From E44-bin89 sp034409565 (GTDB taxonomy: Bacteria; Chloroflexota; Dehalococcoidia; Dehalococcoidales; RBG-16-60-22): DNA of 64,000 nt. The DNA is taken from the NCBI GenBank assembly GCA_034409565.1, contig DAOUMS010000002.1, positions 1 through 64,000 of the forward strand. Reading direction: 5' to 3'. Position 1 is the first letter of the stretch. Each line of letters begins with the position of its first letter. Below, piece by piece: positions 51,227-59,539 of the stretch. The notes beneath the pieces were generated by a model that was not told the DNA's origin, ran no database searches, and saw nothing but the letters and a program-made list of their open reading frames with translations. The position numbers and the translations under genes were made by a program.

Positions 51227-52203
51227 CGGGGTACCCTGATTATCTCCCCTTCTGCCACCACCACCGCGCCGGCATACTGGAACTTGCTGTGATGGTCAAG
51301 CAAAGCCTCCAGGGCATTGCTCACTCCAGCTTCGTCTGTGCCCGAGACCAGCCAGACCACGTTCTCGCAGGCGCCGATGCCTTTCGGGTTCCAGGGGTTT
51401 TGCGTTGCCTGGATGAGCCCGGTACCGGCACCGTATTCGGCGGTTATCTCGCCATCGTTATTGATGACAGTGAGGTCTCCGTTCTCAAAGTGGGCGAAAA
51501 AGCCCAGCCGCTGCCAGTTCTGGTTCAGCTCTGAGATAAGGCGGTTTTCAGGAGCGCTGACCAGAATAATATTGGAGTTTCCCTGCCCGCTTTCGGTTAG
51601 CTCGTCAGTGCTTCTGATGCTAACGTCCTTTACTCCCAGCTGAGTGAGGTTCTCCTCCAGCCTTACGGCGTCCTCTTTCAGATAATCCGGACACACAATC
51701 AGGGTCGGACTTACTCTGCCGCCAAAACCGTGCCGGAAAGCCGACGGATAAACATCAATAATAGCCGGAATGAAATGACGGAAGCCCCAGCTATGAAAGT
51801 CCCAGTGCTGGACATCACCGTCATGCAGTTTATAATCGAGCGCCCCAATATTGGACTGAATGCCGTTGATATAGAAAAACCAGTCCTTCTTCGTTTTCTG
51901 GCTCCCGGCGTAGCCGGAGCGGACCCCGTTTATGGCATTGACAAAGCCACCGCCATAGACGGTTTCAACCTCCGCTACCTCCATCAGTGCTGCCATCGCG
52001 GAAGTATCCGGTAATACCTCCCGCGTTTCGCCTAGCATCAGTTCCCGTCCGAAATCCTGGGTAATGGTAACGGTTACGGTGATGGTGCCGGATTCTTTTT
52101 CTGCCGGCGGCGCGGGTGGTGCCGTCTGAGCGGGGCAGGCGCATATGGCGGCGCTTACCAGCAGAGAGACTGCCGATAGCGCCAGCAGTCTTATCGCCTT
52201 CAT
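51223..52203 (-). CDS. DUF4430 lipoprotein (transcobalamin C-terminal-like domain)
   Basis: 326 residues. A lipoprotein signal ends in SAAICAC, so one of the two cysteines (about residues 21 and 23) is probably lipidated. Residues 40-150 form a DUF4430 domain: ITVTVTITQDFGRELMLGE, then KKDWFFYINGIQSNIGALDY and LHDGDVQHWDF. DUF4430 is related to the C-terminal beta-domain of animal transcobalamin and intrinsic factor. Residues 160-326 form a second unrecognised alpha/beta domain (PTLIVCPDYLKEDAVRLEEN, NIILVSAPENRLISELNQNW). Located outside the membrane next to an ECF transporter, it probably presents the vitamin to the S component. Overlaps ecfT by 4 bp. Confidence 0.85.
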   Translation of the reverse strand: MKAIRLLALSAVSLLVSAAICACPAQTAPPAPPAEKESGTITVTVTITQDFGRELMLGETREVLPDTSAMAALMEVAEVETVYGGGFVNAINGVRSGYAGSQKTKKDWFFYINGIQSNIGALDYKLHDGDVQHWDFHSWGFRHFIPAIIDVYPSAFRHGFGGRVSPTLIVCPDYLKEDAVRLEENLTQLGVKDVSIRSTDELTESGQGNSNIILVSAPENRLISELNQNWQRLGFFAHFENGDLTVINNDGEITAEYGAGTGLIQATQNPWNPKGIGACENVVWLVSGTDEAGVSNALEALLDHHSKFQYAGAVVVAEGEIIRVPR

Positions 52204-52210
52204 TTTTACC

Positions 52211-54505
52211 CTAGTAGTAATAGGTATATCTCCTGATCAGGAAGAAAATAAGTAACCCCAGCAGTATTACTCCCGCAACTATGCCGCCGATTAAAAGCCA
52301 GTTGATTGGCTCTTCCGCCGGGGGTGGTGGTAAGGGGGGCAGCGGCTTTGGCGGCGACTTCTCAGCTTCAGGCGCTTCCGGTTGGGGGGATGGTTGGGGC
52401 AATGCCGATTTGGTCGGAGGTGAAGGGGTTGCCGGTGATGGTGTCACGGATGAGCCCTTCTCCACCACGGCAAACGAGCCTGTCAGTCCATTAACGTCAA
52501 CCGTGTAAGTCCCGGCAGCCTCCGGGGCGATACTGAAGCTGACCTCTTCCTCATCACCCCCGATAACTTCAACCTCCTCGACCTCCACTTCAGCGCCATT
52601 TATCTTGAGCGCTACTTCACAAGTGCTGGTGAGGGCACCGGTATTGGTAATGAAAGCGCTGACAATTACGGTCTCCCCGATTTCAACTTCATCGGGCTCT
52701 ATCCGTAAATCAGTGGCGGTAAAGCTCGCCGGACGGACATTGGCCAAGATGGTGAAGTTGGTGAAGTGGCTTATCTTTACCGTGATGGTGTTTTTCTCCG
52801 GGTCGACCGTACCTGCCAGTTCCACCCACTCTTCCGCATCTTCATCCCAGTAGCCGATAACCAGGTTTTCCTCAGCCACACCCTCGGGTATTTTGGACGC
52901 ACTATACTCAATGGTAAGACTTATGGGCGGGTCAAAGGTGGCGCCGTCAGGCCCGAAGTCATAAGTATTGCCGATGATATTCGATTGTTCGGGAGGGTCA
53001 GGTGGGTCTTCCGCCTCTTCTATGCGTATGCTGGACAGCCTGCCACCGGTCTTGGTTTTACCAATGGTGTCCTCCGATATATGGAGTTCAACCCTGCGGT
53101 CGGCACTCTCGGCGGTAACATCCTCGGTGAATCTCCCGTCGCTGGTTACAGAACCAAGTACCGGAGTCAGTCCGGCTATCCCGCCACCACCCCCGCCTCC
53201 GCCGCCACCGCCGCCGCCACCCCCGCCATCATCAGATGGGGCCTCTACCGTTGCCACTGGATATGGTTTACCAAGCAATGCGGGTATCGTGTAGGACGTC
53301 ATCCATTCTGGATTTGAGCTTGTGCTTGCCTGCCAGTTAAAGGAGCCTGAAGCCGCCTGCAGACTCAACAGGTGGCCTACCGGATTGTTGCCATTGTTTG
53401 TCCAATCGTTACTAGTCGGGTCTTGCCCGGCAGCCTTAATAGCACCGATTGCCCAGGCATCAGCCGCCGCGTTAGACGCCCCTTGAGATAGAAAGCCGCC
53501 ATTGCTCTGCTGTTGCGATTTCAAATAGGCAAGGGCATTGGTTATGACTTCAGAACTGGCACTTTCTCCGGCCGCCAGCAAAGCCATCACGGCCGCGGCC
53601 GTATTATCAACATCACTATCTCCGCCGACGGCATAGCTCCATCCGTGGTCAGCGTTCTGCTCTTCTTTAATAAACGCGACGGAACTGGTAATGTATCCTG
53701 AACTTGGCGCTTCACTCACCGAGATTAGTGCCAAGATACTCCAGAAGTCATCATTCAGCATGGTGGTGAGACCGAACTGCTCGCCATCGTGATATGTTTT
53801 TAATTTGGCGGCGTGGTCAACTCCGCCAAAGTTCCACGGGTCTTCCCCTGCGGCGGCTATGGCCAGTACGGCCCGTGCCCAATCGGTGGCAATATCGCCC
53901 AAACTGTTAACGTTATCTTCCAAGTAGTCGATAACTGAGTTGTCGCCCACTTCCCAGTTAGCCGGGACTTCCCCGGCGGCGGCTATGGCCATCACTGCCC
54001 AGGCAGAGGTTCCTAACGAGTGAATGCTGCCGCTGGCAGCCTGGGCATCCCGTAGGTAGTCCAGGGCGCTGGCTATCCAGTTGTTGCTGGCGCTTAGTGG
54101 ATAGGCATAGGCATGGCTGACCGACAGGTCCAGCTCCCTTGATTCTCCGGGTTCATATACCGCTGTCTGAATGGCTTGAGTGCCATTTATCCAGAAGGTT
54201 ATGGTCTGGCCAACATCAGCTTCATTCCCGGCGACAGCCAGCCTCTCGCCAAAGGTGCCGGTGCCACCATAATTACCGGCCTCGGTAATGATGAAATTAC
54301 CGCGCTCAACACTATTTATCTTGGCGATAATTTTGGCGCCTACCGGGGCTGGGGCACCGTTGACCGTCGCACTACCTCTGAATTCCTCGGGAAAGGTGGT
54401 ATCGGCAAAGGCACGGCTCACGTCCTGGACGAGCATTATCGAGCTCAGCAGGATACCGATAACGGTCAGTAAACAGGACTTGTGCCTTATCTTGATTGAT
54501 AACAT
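52211..54505 (-). CDS. Membrane-anchored surface protein with alpha/alpha-barrel (prenyltransferase/transcobalamin-like) repeats
   Basis: 764 residues. A signal peptide (1-35) leads into a beta-domain (38-130) and then helical repeats (135-410) with SLGTSAWAVMAIAAAGEVPA, DWARAVLAIAAAGEDPW, DNTAAAVMALLAAGESAS and ADAWAIGAIKAAGQDPT, a toroid of the squalene-cyclase/prenyltransferase superfamily that also forms the N-terminal domain of intrinsic factor. A run of about 17 Gly follows, then a ZU5-like domain (GPDGATFDPPISLTIEY), a CARDB-like domain (ATDLRIEPDEVEIGETVIVS), a Pro-rich stalk and one C-terminal helix (GGIVAGVILLGLLIFFLIRR) with a short basic tail. No catalytic Asp-rich motif for a cyclase is evident, so a binding role is likelier. 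Seven bp upstream of the DUF4430 gene. Confidence 0.8.
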   Translation of the reverse strand: MLSIKIRHKSCLLTVIGILLSSIMLVQDVSRAFADTTFPEEFRGSATVNGAPAPVGAKIIAKINSVERGNFIITEAGNYGGTGTFGERLAVAGNEADVGQTITFWINGTQAIQTAVYEPGESRELDLSVSHAYAYPLSASNNWIASALDYLRDAQAASGSIHSLGTSAWAVMAIAAAGEVPANWEVGDNSVIDYLEDNVNSLGDIATDWARAVLAIAAAGEDPWNFGGVDHAAKLKTYHDGEQFGLTTMLNDDFWSILALISVSEAPSSGYITSSVAFIKEEQNADHGWSYAVGGDSDVDNTAAAVMALLAAGESASSEVITNALAYLKSQQQSNGGFLSQGASNAAADAWAIGAIKAAGQDPTSNDWTNNGNNPVGHLLSLQAASGSFNWQASTSSNPEWMTSYTIPALLGKPYPVATVEAPSDDGGGGGGGGGGGGGGGGIAGLTPVLGSVTSDGRFTEDVTAESADRRVELHISEDTIGKTKTGGRLSSIRIEEAEDPPDPPEQSNIIGNTYDFGPDGATFDPPISLTIEYSASKIPEGVAEENLVIGYWDEDAEEWVELAGTVDPEKNTITVKISHFTNFTILANVRPASFTATDLRIEPDEVEIGETVIVSAFITNTGALTSTCEVALKINGAEVEVEEVEVIGGDEEEVSFSIAPEAAGTYTVDVNGLTGSFAVVEKGSSVTPSPATPSPPTKSALPQPSPQPEAPEAEKSPPKPLPPLPPPPAEEPINWLLIGGIVAGVILLGLLIFFLIRRYTYYY

Positions 54506-54521
54506 CTGTTCCCTTTCCTGT

Positions 54522-56573
54522 TTAGTTTCCTATCGCCGCCAGTTCTCCGTCTGAGGTCATATATATCCAGTAGCCATATCCAGGATTCATTGACCTGCTC
54601 TCAGAGTGGTTGCCGCTGGTGGTGTTATTGATGATTGAGTCCTCGTATCTCTGGTTCTCGGCATCGAAGCCAATTAAATATGCCCACTTCGATTCAACGG
54701 AGGTGAGGGCTGAGTTTGCCGATGTTGCCTGGGTATCGGAAAAGCCGATGGTGCTCCAGCCGGCATACAGTTGTTTCGTCGGTGGGGTGCTTATCGGATT
54801 GGTGTCAAAGGCAAAGTATATTTCCGTGGCACCGGAAGAATAAACCCATATGCCGGTTAACGGCGAGACAGTGTTATCTGAAGTCATGGCCTCCCAGCCA
54901 GATGGTGCCGTGCATACCCATATGGAGTGATTGTCCGTGCTCACATCACCGAAGACCTGCTCGGCAGTCTTGTGTCCGTCTTTCAGTTTTTTCGGCGTGG
55001 CCACGAAGTTCCAACCGGTGAGCAGGCCGTGCTTCATCTGGGGTGCGGATACCGCCTTGGTCAGCTGGTTATTATCGGTATCGGATTCAGGGATAGCGTT
55101 ATCTGGGTCCACTGCGATTTGCAGCGTATAGTCGCCTATAGCTGGTGACCACCCGGTAAAATTGGCCGTTACCTGTTCCCCGGCTGCCAGCGTGGCAATA
55201 GTCTCGGTTTCCACGGCGGTATCATTGGCGCTGAGAGTTACCTCGATGGTCTCCGCTGTTCCCGTGCCGTTGTTCTTTATCACCGCGGTTATATCGTTTG
55301 CCTGCCCGTTATTAATGAAAGTTGGCAGGCTTATGGATATTGGCTCCAGGTCGATTGGGCTACCTGCCGGTGTGCCAAAGGCATATACCCTGTCCAGGGC
55401 TATGGTGAATACCTTGCCGCCGGCCACGGCGGGGGATGAACCACCGTAGGCTGAGCTCCATATCGTAGCGCCGGTATCCAAATCGAGGGCATATGTGCCG
55501 TAGCTGCCGACACCGCTATAAGGGTCTTCCAGGTTACCAACCACCACGGCATTGCCGCCTGCCGCCATGGAGCACGTCCAGCCGCCAATGTCGTCCACCT
55601 GCCACAACTGGGAGCCGTCTTCAGTGGAGAAGCAATAGGTCGCCAAATCCCACCATCCCGGCGAACCGCCGCAGATATAGACCTTGCCATCTATTATGGC
55701 GGGCGTGGCATCGGTACTCTGCATAGCAGCAGTTTCCCATATAGAGGAACCATTGTCAGAATTTACCGCGTAGAGCTTCCCGGTACCGCCAAAATTATAG
55801 GTGGCATAATAGACTGCGTCACCGGCGACCACTGCCGAGCCAGCAACCGCGAGAGGGGCTGTATTGTGCCATATCTGGCTGCCGCTGGATACGTTTACAC
55901 TGTAAACATGGCCATTACTGCCCCACTCCCAGCTGGTAAGGTAGACTCTGCCATTGTCATAGGCAGGGGTACCCTGGGCATAGCCGCTTACGTCAAAGGT
56001 CCAGATATGAGCGCCGTCTGTTTCATTGAGACAGTAATAATGAGAACCGTCCCAATCATTGGCAAAGACCTTACCATCAGCCACGGTGACACTGCCGTTA
56101 GTTGCTCCCGCAGCCGAGGGTATGGTGTAAGTCCAGTTTACAGTGCCGTCGCTGGCATTGATACTGTACACGTTGGTGCCGCTGGCCATGAAGACCTTAC
56201 TGTCATGGTACGCGGGTGATGCCCAGGAATCCCAGGAAGAGCCGCTTAAATCATCGCTGGTCCAGACAAGTGCCCCGGTCGATGCATTAAGGCACTTTAT
56301 GTGGTCTACCGCCGTAGTATCGCCGTTGCAATAGACATATACATAACCATCGGCCACTAGCACAGATGAGGATTCAACGGCGTTTATATCATCGCTGGAC
56401 CATACCAGGCTGGCACTATCAGGCGCGTTTGAGCTGGTATTGCCGGTGTTAGCCGCGTCTTTGTGGAATTGCGGCCAATCAGTGCCCCCATTCCCAGACA
56501 CTGATGGCGCCCCTGTACCAAGTAGGCCAAGTACTAAGAATAGACCAACCAAAAGAATACTTAACCTGCGCAT
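54522..56573 (-). CDS. Secreted PQQ-type beta-propeller protein with CARDB domain
   Basis: 683 residues. Signal peptide 1-28. Residues 30-400 have repeated blades with GALVWTSDDL, DGTVNWTYTIPS, DGAHIWTFDVSG, SGSQIWHNTAP, NGSSIWETAAM and DGSQLWQVDDI; these W-rich blades are PQQ-like (BamB-type) repeats, with no sign that PQQ itself is bound. Residues about 410-510 are a CARDB adhesion domain (IDLEPISISLPTFINNGQAN), and the C-terminal 170 residues (GLLTGWNFVATPKKLKDGHK onward) form an unrecognised module. No membrane anchor. It is first in the ECF operon: GGAGG lies 11 bases before the ATG and a consensus promoter at 56654-56626 precedes it. Role in uptake unclear. Confidence 0.8.
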   Translation of the reverse strand: MRRLSILLVGLFLVLGLLGTGAPSVSGNGGTDWPQFHKDAANTGNTSSNAPDSASLVWSSDDINAVESSSVLVADGYVYVYCNGDTTAVDHIKCLNASTGALVWTSDDLSGSSWDSWASPAYHDSKVFMASGTNVYSINASDGTVNWTYTIPSAAGATNGSVTVADGKVFANDWDGSHYYCLNETDGAHIWTFDVSGYAQGTPAYDNGRVYLTSWEWGSNGHVYSVNVSSGSQIWHNTAPLAVAGSAVVAGDAVYYATYNFGGTGKLYAVNSDNGSSIWETAAMQSTDATPAIIDGKVYICGGSPGWWDLATYCFSTEDGSQLWQVDDIGGWTCSMAAGGNAVVVGNLEDPYSGVGSYGTYALDLDTGATIWSSAYGGSSPAVAGGKVFTIALDRVYAFGTPAGSPIDLEPISISLPTFINNGQANDITAVIKNNGTGTAETIEVTLSANDTAVETETIATLAAGEQVTANFTGWSPAIGDYTLQIAVDPDNAIPESDTDNNQLTKAVSAPQMKHGLLTGWNFVATPKKLKDGHKTAEQVFGDVSTDNHSIWVCTAPSGWEAMTSDNTVSPLTGIWVYSSGATEIYFAFDTNPISTPPTKQLYAGWSTIGFSDTQATSANSALTSVESKWAYLIGFDAENQRYEDSIINNTTSGNHSESRSMNPGYGYWIYMTSDGELAAIGN

Positions 56574-56602
56574 TGTCAGATTGCCTCCAAAATAAAGTGG
56601 GG

Positions 56603-56616
56603 TTGTTTATAAACAA
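56603..56616. promoter_or_regulatory. Perfect palindrome TTGTTTATAAACAA in the ECF operon leader
   Basis: 14-bp perfect palindrome 10 bp downstream of the -10 box and 30 bp before the start codon, well placed to act as an operator for the operon. Confidence 0.6.
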
Positions 56617-56625
56617 TTGTACTTG

Positions 56626-56654
56626 ATTATAATGGCTCGAACTGGGGATGTCAA
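56626..56654 (-). promoter_or_regulatory. Consensus promoter of the propeller-barrel-DUF4430-ECF operon
   Basis: Minus strand: -35 TTGACA (56654-56649), 17-bp spacer, -10 TATAAT (56631-56626). It lies just past the terminator of the upstream regulator gene, so the ECF operon is a separate unit. Confidence 0.8.
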
Positions 56655-56680
56655 TGCCTGAGTCTCCCATTTTGGCGAAT

Positions 56681-56709
56681 AAAAAACCGGTGTGATTCGG
56701 TCACACCGG
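56681..56709 (-). terminator. Rho-independent terminator of the regulator gene
   Basis: Minus strand: 9-bp perfect stem (56709-56701 with 56695-56687), 5-nt loop, then six T (56686-56681). It lies about 50 bp beyond the stop of the 56761-57546 gene. Confidence 0.85.
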
Positions 56710-56760
56710 CAGGAACCATCAAGGCGTTCTGGCGGCCGGTTGCCAGGGACTGGTGTCCCT

Positions 56761-57546
56761 TCAGCTTTTCTTCACATCAATCGTTTCATAGTCTATGTTT
56801 TCCTCGCCAAATTTCCTGGTCAAAGCAGGAATCTCATCGTCAACACAGACTATGACCGGGCACAGGCCAGTTCTGACGGCCTCAATGGCCGCCTCAGTTA
56901 CCCCATAAACGTAAATATTACTGATGCCGAGTTTTCTCAGGGCAACCACCGCTTCGATACCGATGGCACCGACCAGCCCTTGATTACTTATTTGTTTTTT
57001 CAGTGGCTCAATAGCGACGGTCTTAGAACCGCCTCTTTCTATGCCGGGTACCTTCAAGACCGTTACTTTGCCTATTTTAAGCGGTATTATGCCTTCTATG
57101 CTGGATACTCCCACGTCTTCACCGGCCCTGGCGGCAGTGGTGGCTATTCCCCTGGCCCCTGTTGCCATATTTGCCGCCGCGAAGAGCATCCCGTCCTTCA
57201 TCTCCAGACCTACCGTTTGGCCGGCCATTAAATCATCCGCCGCCACCGCAGCACAGACCGAGATATTGGTAATCGCGCGCTCTATAAAAGTGTCATACTC
57301 TCTCAAGCCCCTTAAAATTCTTATCACCCAGTTCACGCCTTCGTTGGTTAATCTGTACTTGGAGCGGCCATCAGAAACGAGCAGGCCTTCTTCTACCAGT
57401 TGCCGTGTGTAATCCGAGATAGCCTGAGGGGTTACCTGTAGTTTTTTAGCAATGTCCTGCTGCTGGATATTGGGTCCGCTATGAGCTACCTCGACAAGTA
57501 TCTGGAACCTGGTCGCCAGGCTCTTATTGCGCAGTATTTCTATCAT
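56761..57546 (-). CDS. Winged-helix transcriptional regulator, archaeal-like
   Basis: 261 residues. A winged helix occupies residues 1-75 (SLATRFQILVEVAHSGPNIQ, then QQDIAKKLQVTPQAISDYTR, LVEEGLLVSDGRSKYRLTNE). The remaining 185 residues are a conserved ligand-binding-type region: DDLMAGQTVGLEMKDGMLFA, GVSSIEGIIPLKIGKVTVLK and AIGIEAVVALRKLGISNIYV. Similar regulators are found mostly in methanogens and Chloroflexota. It has its own promoter and terminator and precedes the ECF operon on the same strand, so it may control that operon in response to a metal, vitamin or phosphosugar. An inverted repeat at 57559-57573 before its start suggests autoregulation. Confidence 0.75.
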   Translation of the reverse strand: MIEILRNKSLATRFQILVEVAHSGPNIQQQDIAKKLQVTPQAISDYTRQLVEEGLLVSDGRSKYRLTNEGVNWVIRILRGLREYDTFIERAITNISVCAAVAADDLMAGQTVGLEMKDGMLFAAANMATGARGIATTAARAGEDVGVSSIEGIIPLKIGKVTVLKVPGIERGGSKTVAIEPLKKQISNQGLVGAIGIEAVVALRKLGISNIYVYGVTEAAIEAVRTGLCPVIVCVDDEIPALTRKFGEENIDYETIDVKKS

Positions 57547-57558
57547 GGTTCACCCTAA

Positions 57559-57573
57559 TTGATATCTAATCAA
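57559..57573. promoter_or_regulatory. Inverted repeat upstream of the regulator gene
   Basis: TTGAT-5 bp-ATCAA between the promoter (57594-57622) and the start codon at 57546; a possible autoregulatory site. Arms are short, so chance is not excluded. Confidence 0.35.
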
Positions 57574-57593
57574 GTGCGCTTTATTTTGGCCTT

Positions 57594-57622
57594 ATTATAG
57601 GGCGTTTCCCAGCCACAAGCAA
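57594..57622 (-). promoter_or_regulatory. Promoter of the winged-helix regulator
   Basis: Minus strand: -35 TTGCTT (57622-57617), 17-bp spacer, -10 TATAAT (57599-57594). Confidence 0.6.
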
Positions 57623-57767
57623 CTTCCGCCAATCTGGAACGGAAACCGCCGGGAAGTAGGCTGGTCATCAAGCGGACGCAAATATACCGGGCGTAATTTT
57701 GTGCGCTTGGCTAACTAAATAGACTTTTGTGTCACCAGTAACGTAATCTGGCTTAACTGGACTGCCT

Positions 57768-59492
57768 TCAGCCTGTACTCGCTTCCAGCAATTTCGCCGC
57801 CGGTGCCGGTAGGGGTTCATACTCCACAACCTTATCCAGGCTTGGCCCCATGGAAGCATCGGTTTCCCTGTCCACCATTATCTCAACCACGGAAGGCCTT
57901 TTTGATTCTACGGCTCTTTGCAGAGCCGCCTTTATTTCCGTCGGCTTTTCTACCCGTTGACCATAGGCACCATAGGTCTCGGCGAATTTAACGAAGTCCA
58001 CCAGCATCTCCCCATACCACGTATTGACTTCATAGTTCATATCGTAGACATACTTTTCCTGCTGGCGGATAAGACTCAGGTAACCATTATTGATGACAAC
58101 AACGATAACAGGGATGTCATACATTACGGCCATAGCCATTTCCTGGCCGCAAAAGCCCATGTCATAGTCACCGGCTATGCTTACCACGGTCTTCTCCGGG
58201 TTGGCGATTTTAGCCCCTATAGCTGCTGGCAAGTCCCAGCCCAAGGGGCCGGCCCCGCCAGGTAGAATATAATGTCGTGGCTTGAATATCCTCTGGAATT
58301 GCGAAGACCAGATTTGATAAAGACCGATACAGGTAACGAAGACAGTGTCCTCGTCAAAAAAGTCGTTAATTTCCTTGAATACTCGTGGCGGCTTGATGGG
58401 AACGTCATCAAAGTCCAGCCGCCGTTCCAGTTGCGGACGCAGTCGCGGTATAGCCTTTTCTCGCTGAGAAGGTTTCCTGGTGGGAAGCACGTTCTTGGCT
58501 ACTTTTAGCAGTGCCTGTAAGGCGGGTTTGGCGTCGGCGACGATACCCAGGTCGGCCGGAATAATGCGACCTATTTGCGTCGGCTCAATATCAATGTGAA
58601 TGAATTTCCTGCCTTTGGTGTAGACATCGAGAGCACCAGTGTGTCTATCAGAAAAACGGCAGCCAACTCCGAGCACTAGGTCCGATTCGAGAAACGTCTT
58701 ATTGCCATATGGTGTATTGCATGAGGTGCCTACCTGCCCGGCATAAAGCGGGTGGTCAGCAGCTATGCCTCCCTTGCCCATCAGCGTGGTAACCACCGGT
58801 GTCGAGAGATACTCGGCAAGCTGGACAAACTCATTACAGGTATCGGCAAGTATCACCCCGCCGCCTAAAAGCATTATCGGTCTTTCGGCCTGGAGTATCA
58901 TTTCCAGCGCTTTTCTGATTTTCCCCTCATCCGGCGACGGCTTCCATACTTCAAGTGACGAATCAGAATCAGGGTCATACTCGATTTCACGCCGCTGGAC
59001 GTCCAGCGGCAGGTCAATCAGCACGGAGCCGGGGCGTCCCTCTCGGGCAATGCGGAAGGCTTCCCGCGTTATGTAGGGAAGTCGGTCTGCCTCTTTTACG
59101 CAGTAGCTCCTCTTGGTTACGGGCTTGACAATCTCAGCTATGTCTACCGCCTGGAACGCCTCTTTGCCCAACTGAGCGGTTACTGCCTGTCCGGTAATGG
59201 CGATTATGGGGACGGAGTCCACCTGGGCGGTGTAGAGACCGGTTACCATATTTGTCCCGGCCGGACCTGAGGTCCCCACGCATATGCCTACCTTGCCGCT
59301 GGCCCGGGCATAGCCATCGGCAGCATGCGAGGCGCCCTCTTCATGACGTGCCAGGTAATGCTTGATTTTACCTGACTTACGCAGGGCGCTGTAGAAAGGC
59401 AGAATACCAGCCCCGGGAATCCCAAAGATAACCTCCACACCCTCATCTTCCAGGACTTTTACCATTGCTTCAGCCGCCTGCATTCTGGCCAT
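57768..59492 (-). CDS. gcl: Glyoxylate carboligase-like ThDP enzyme (tartronate-semialdehyde synthase family)
   Basis: 574 residues. The whole length resembles glyoxylate carboligase: MARMQAAEAMVKVLEDEGVE, GIPGAGILPFYSALRKSG, CVGTSGPAGTNMVTGLYTAQ, HIDIEPTQIGRIIPADLGIV, GGAGPLGWDLPAAIG, the ThDP motif GDYDMGF with NNGYLSLIRQQ, and the C-terminal DASMGPSLDKVVEYEPL. Gcl condenses two glyoxylates to tartronate semialdehyde plus CO2. E. coli Gcl has Val51 instead of the ThDP-activating glutamate; here residue 51 is Glu (LARHEEGASH), as in acetolactate synthase. Hyi and GarR homologues at 978-2669 support the pathway. AAGGAG precedes the ATG. It is 47 bp downstream of an IclR gene and probably co-transcribed. 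Oxalyl-CoA decarboxylase or acetolactate synthase are less likely alternatives. Confidence 0.85.
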   Translation of the reverse strand: MARMQAAEAMVKVLEDEGVEVIFGIPGAGILPFYSALRKSGKIKHYLARHEEGASHAADGYARASGKVGICVGTSGPAGTNMVTGLYTAQVDSVPIIAITGQAVTAQLGKEAFQAVDIAEIVKPVTKRSYCVKEADRLPYITREAFRIAREGRPGSVLIDLPLDVQRREIEYDPDSDSSLEVWKPSPDEGKIRKALEMILQAERPIMLLGGGVILADTCNEFVQLAEYLSTPVVTTLMGKGGIAADHPLYAGQVGTSCNTPYGNKTFLESDLVLGVGCRFSDRHTGALDVYTKGRKFIHIDIEPTQIGRIIPADLGIVADAKPALQALLKVAKNVLPTRKPSQREKAIPRLRPQLERRLDFDDVPIKPPRVFKEINDFFDEDTVFVTCIGLYQIWSSQFQRIFKPRHYILPGGAGPLGWDLPAAIGAKIANPEKTVVSIAGDYDMGFCGQEMAMAVMYDIPVIVVVINNGYLSLIRQQEKYVYDMNYEVNTWYGEMLVDFVKFAETYGAYGQRVEKPTEIKAALQRAVESKRPSVVEIMVDRETDASMGPSLDKVVEYEPLPAPAAKLLEASTG

Positions 59493-59539
59493 TTTTAAAA
59501 CTCCTTATATCAGTAAATACAGGATTGAAGGCCTTTTCC

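Noticed and set aside
53160..53235. Repetitive GC-rich stretch that might be a mobile or CRISPR repeat
   Set aside because: It encodes a run of about 17 glycines, a linker in the alpha/alpha-barrel surface protein.
56574..56760. Possible cobalamin riboswitch before the ECF operon
   Set aside because: I looked for a B12-box-like conserved stretch and found only a terminator, a promoter and a short palindrome; the leader is too short for the full structure.
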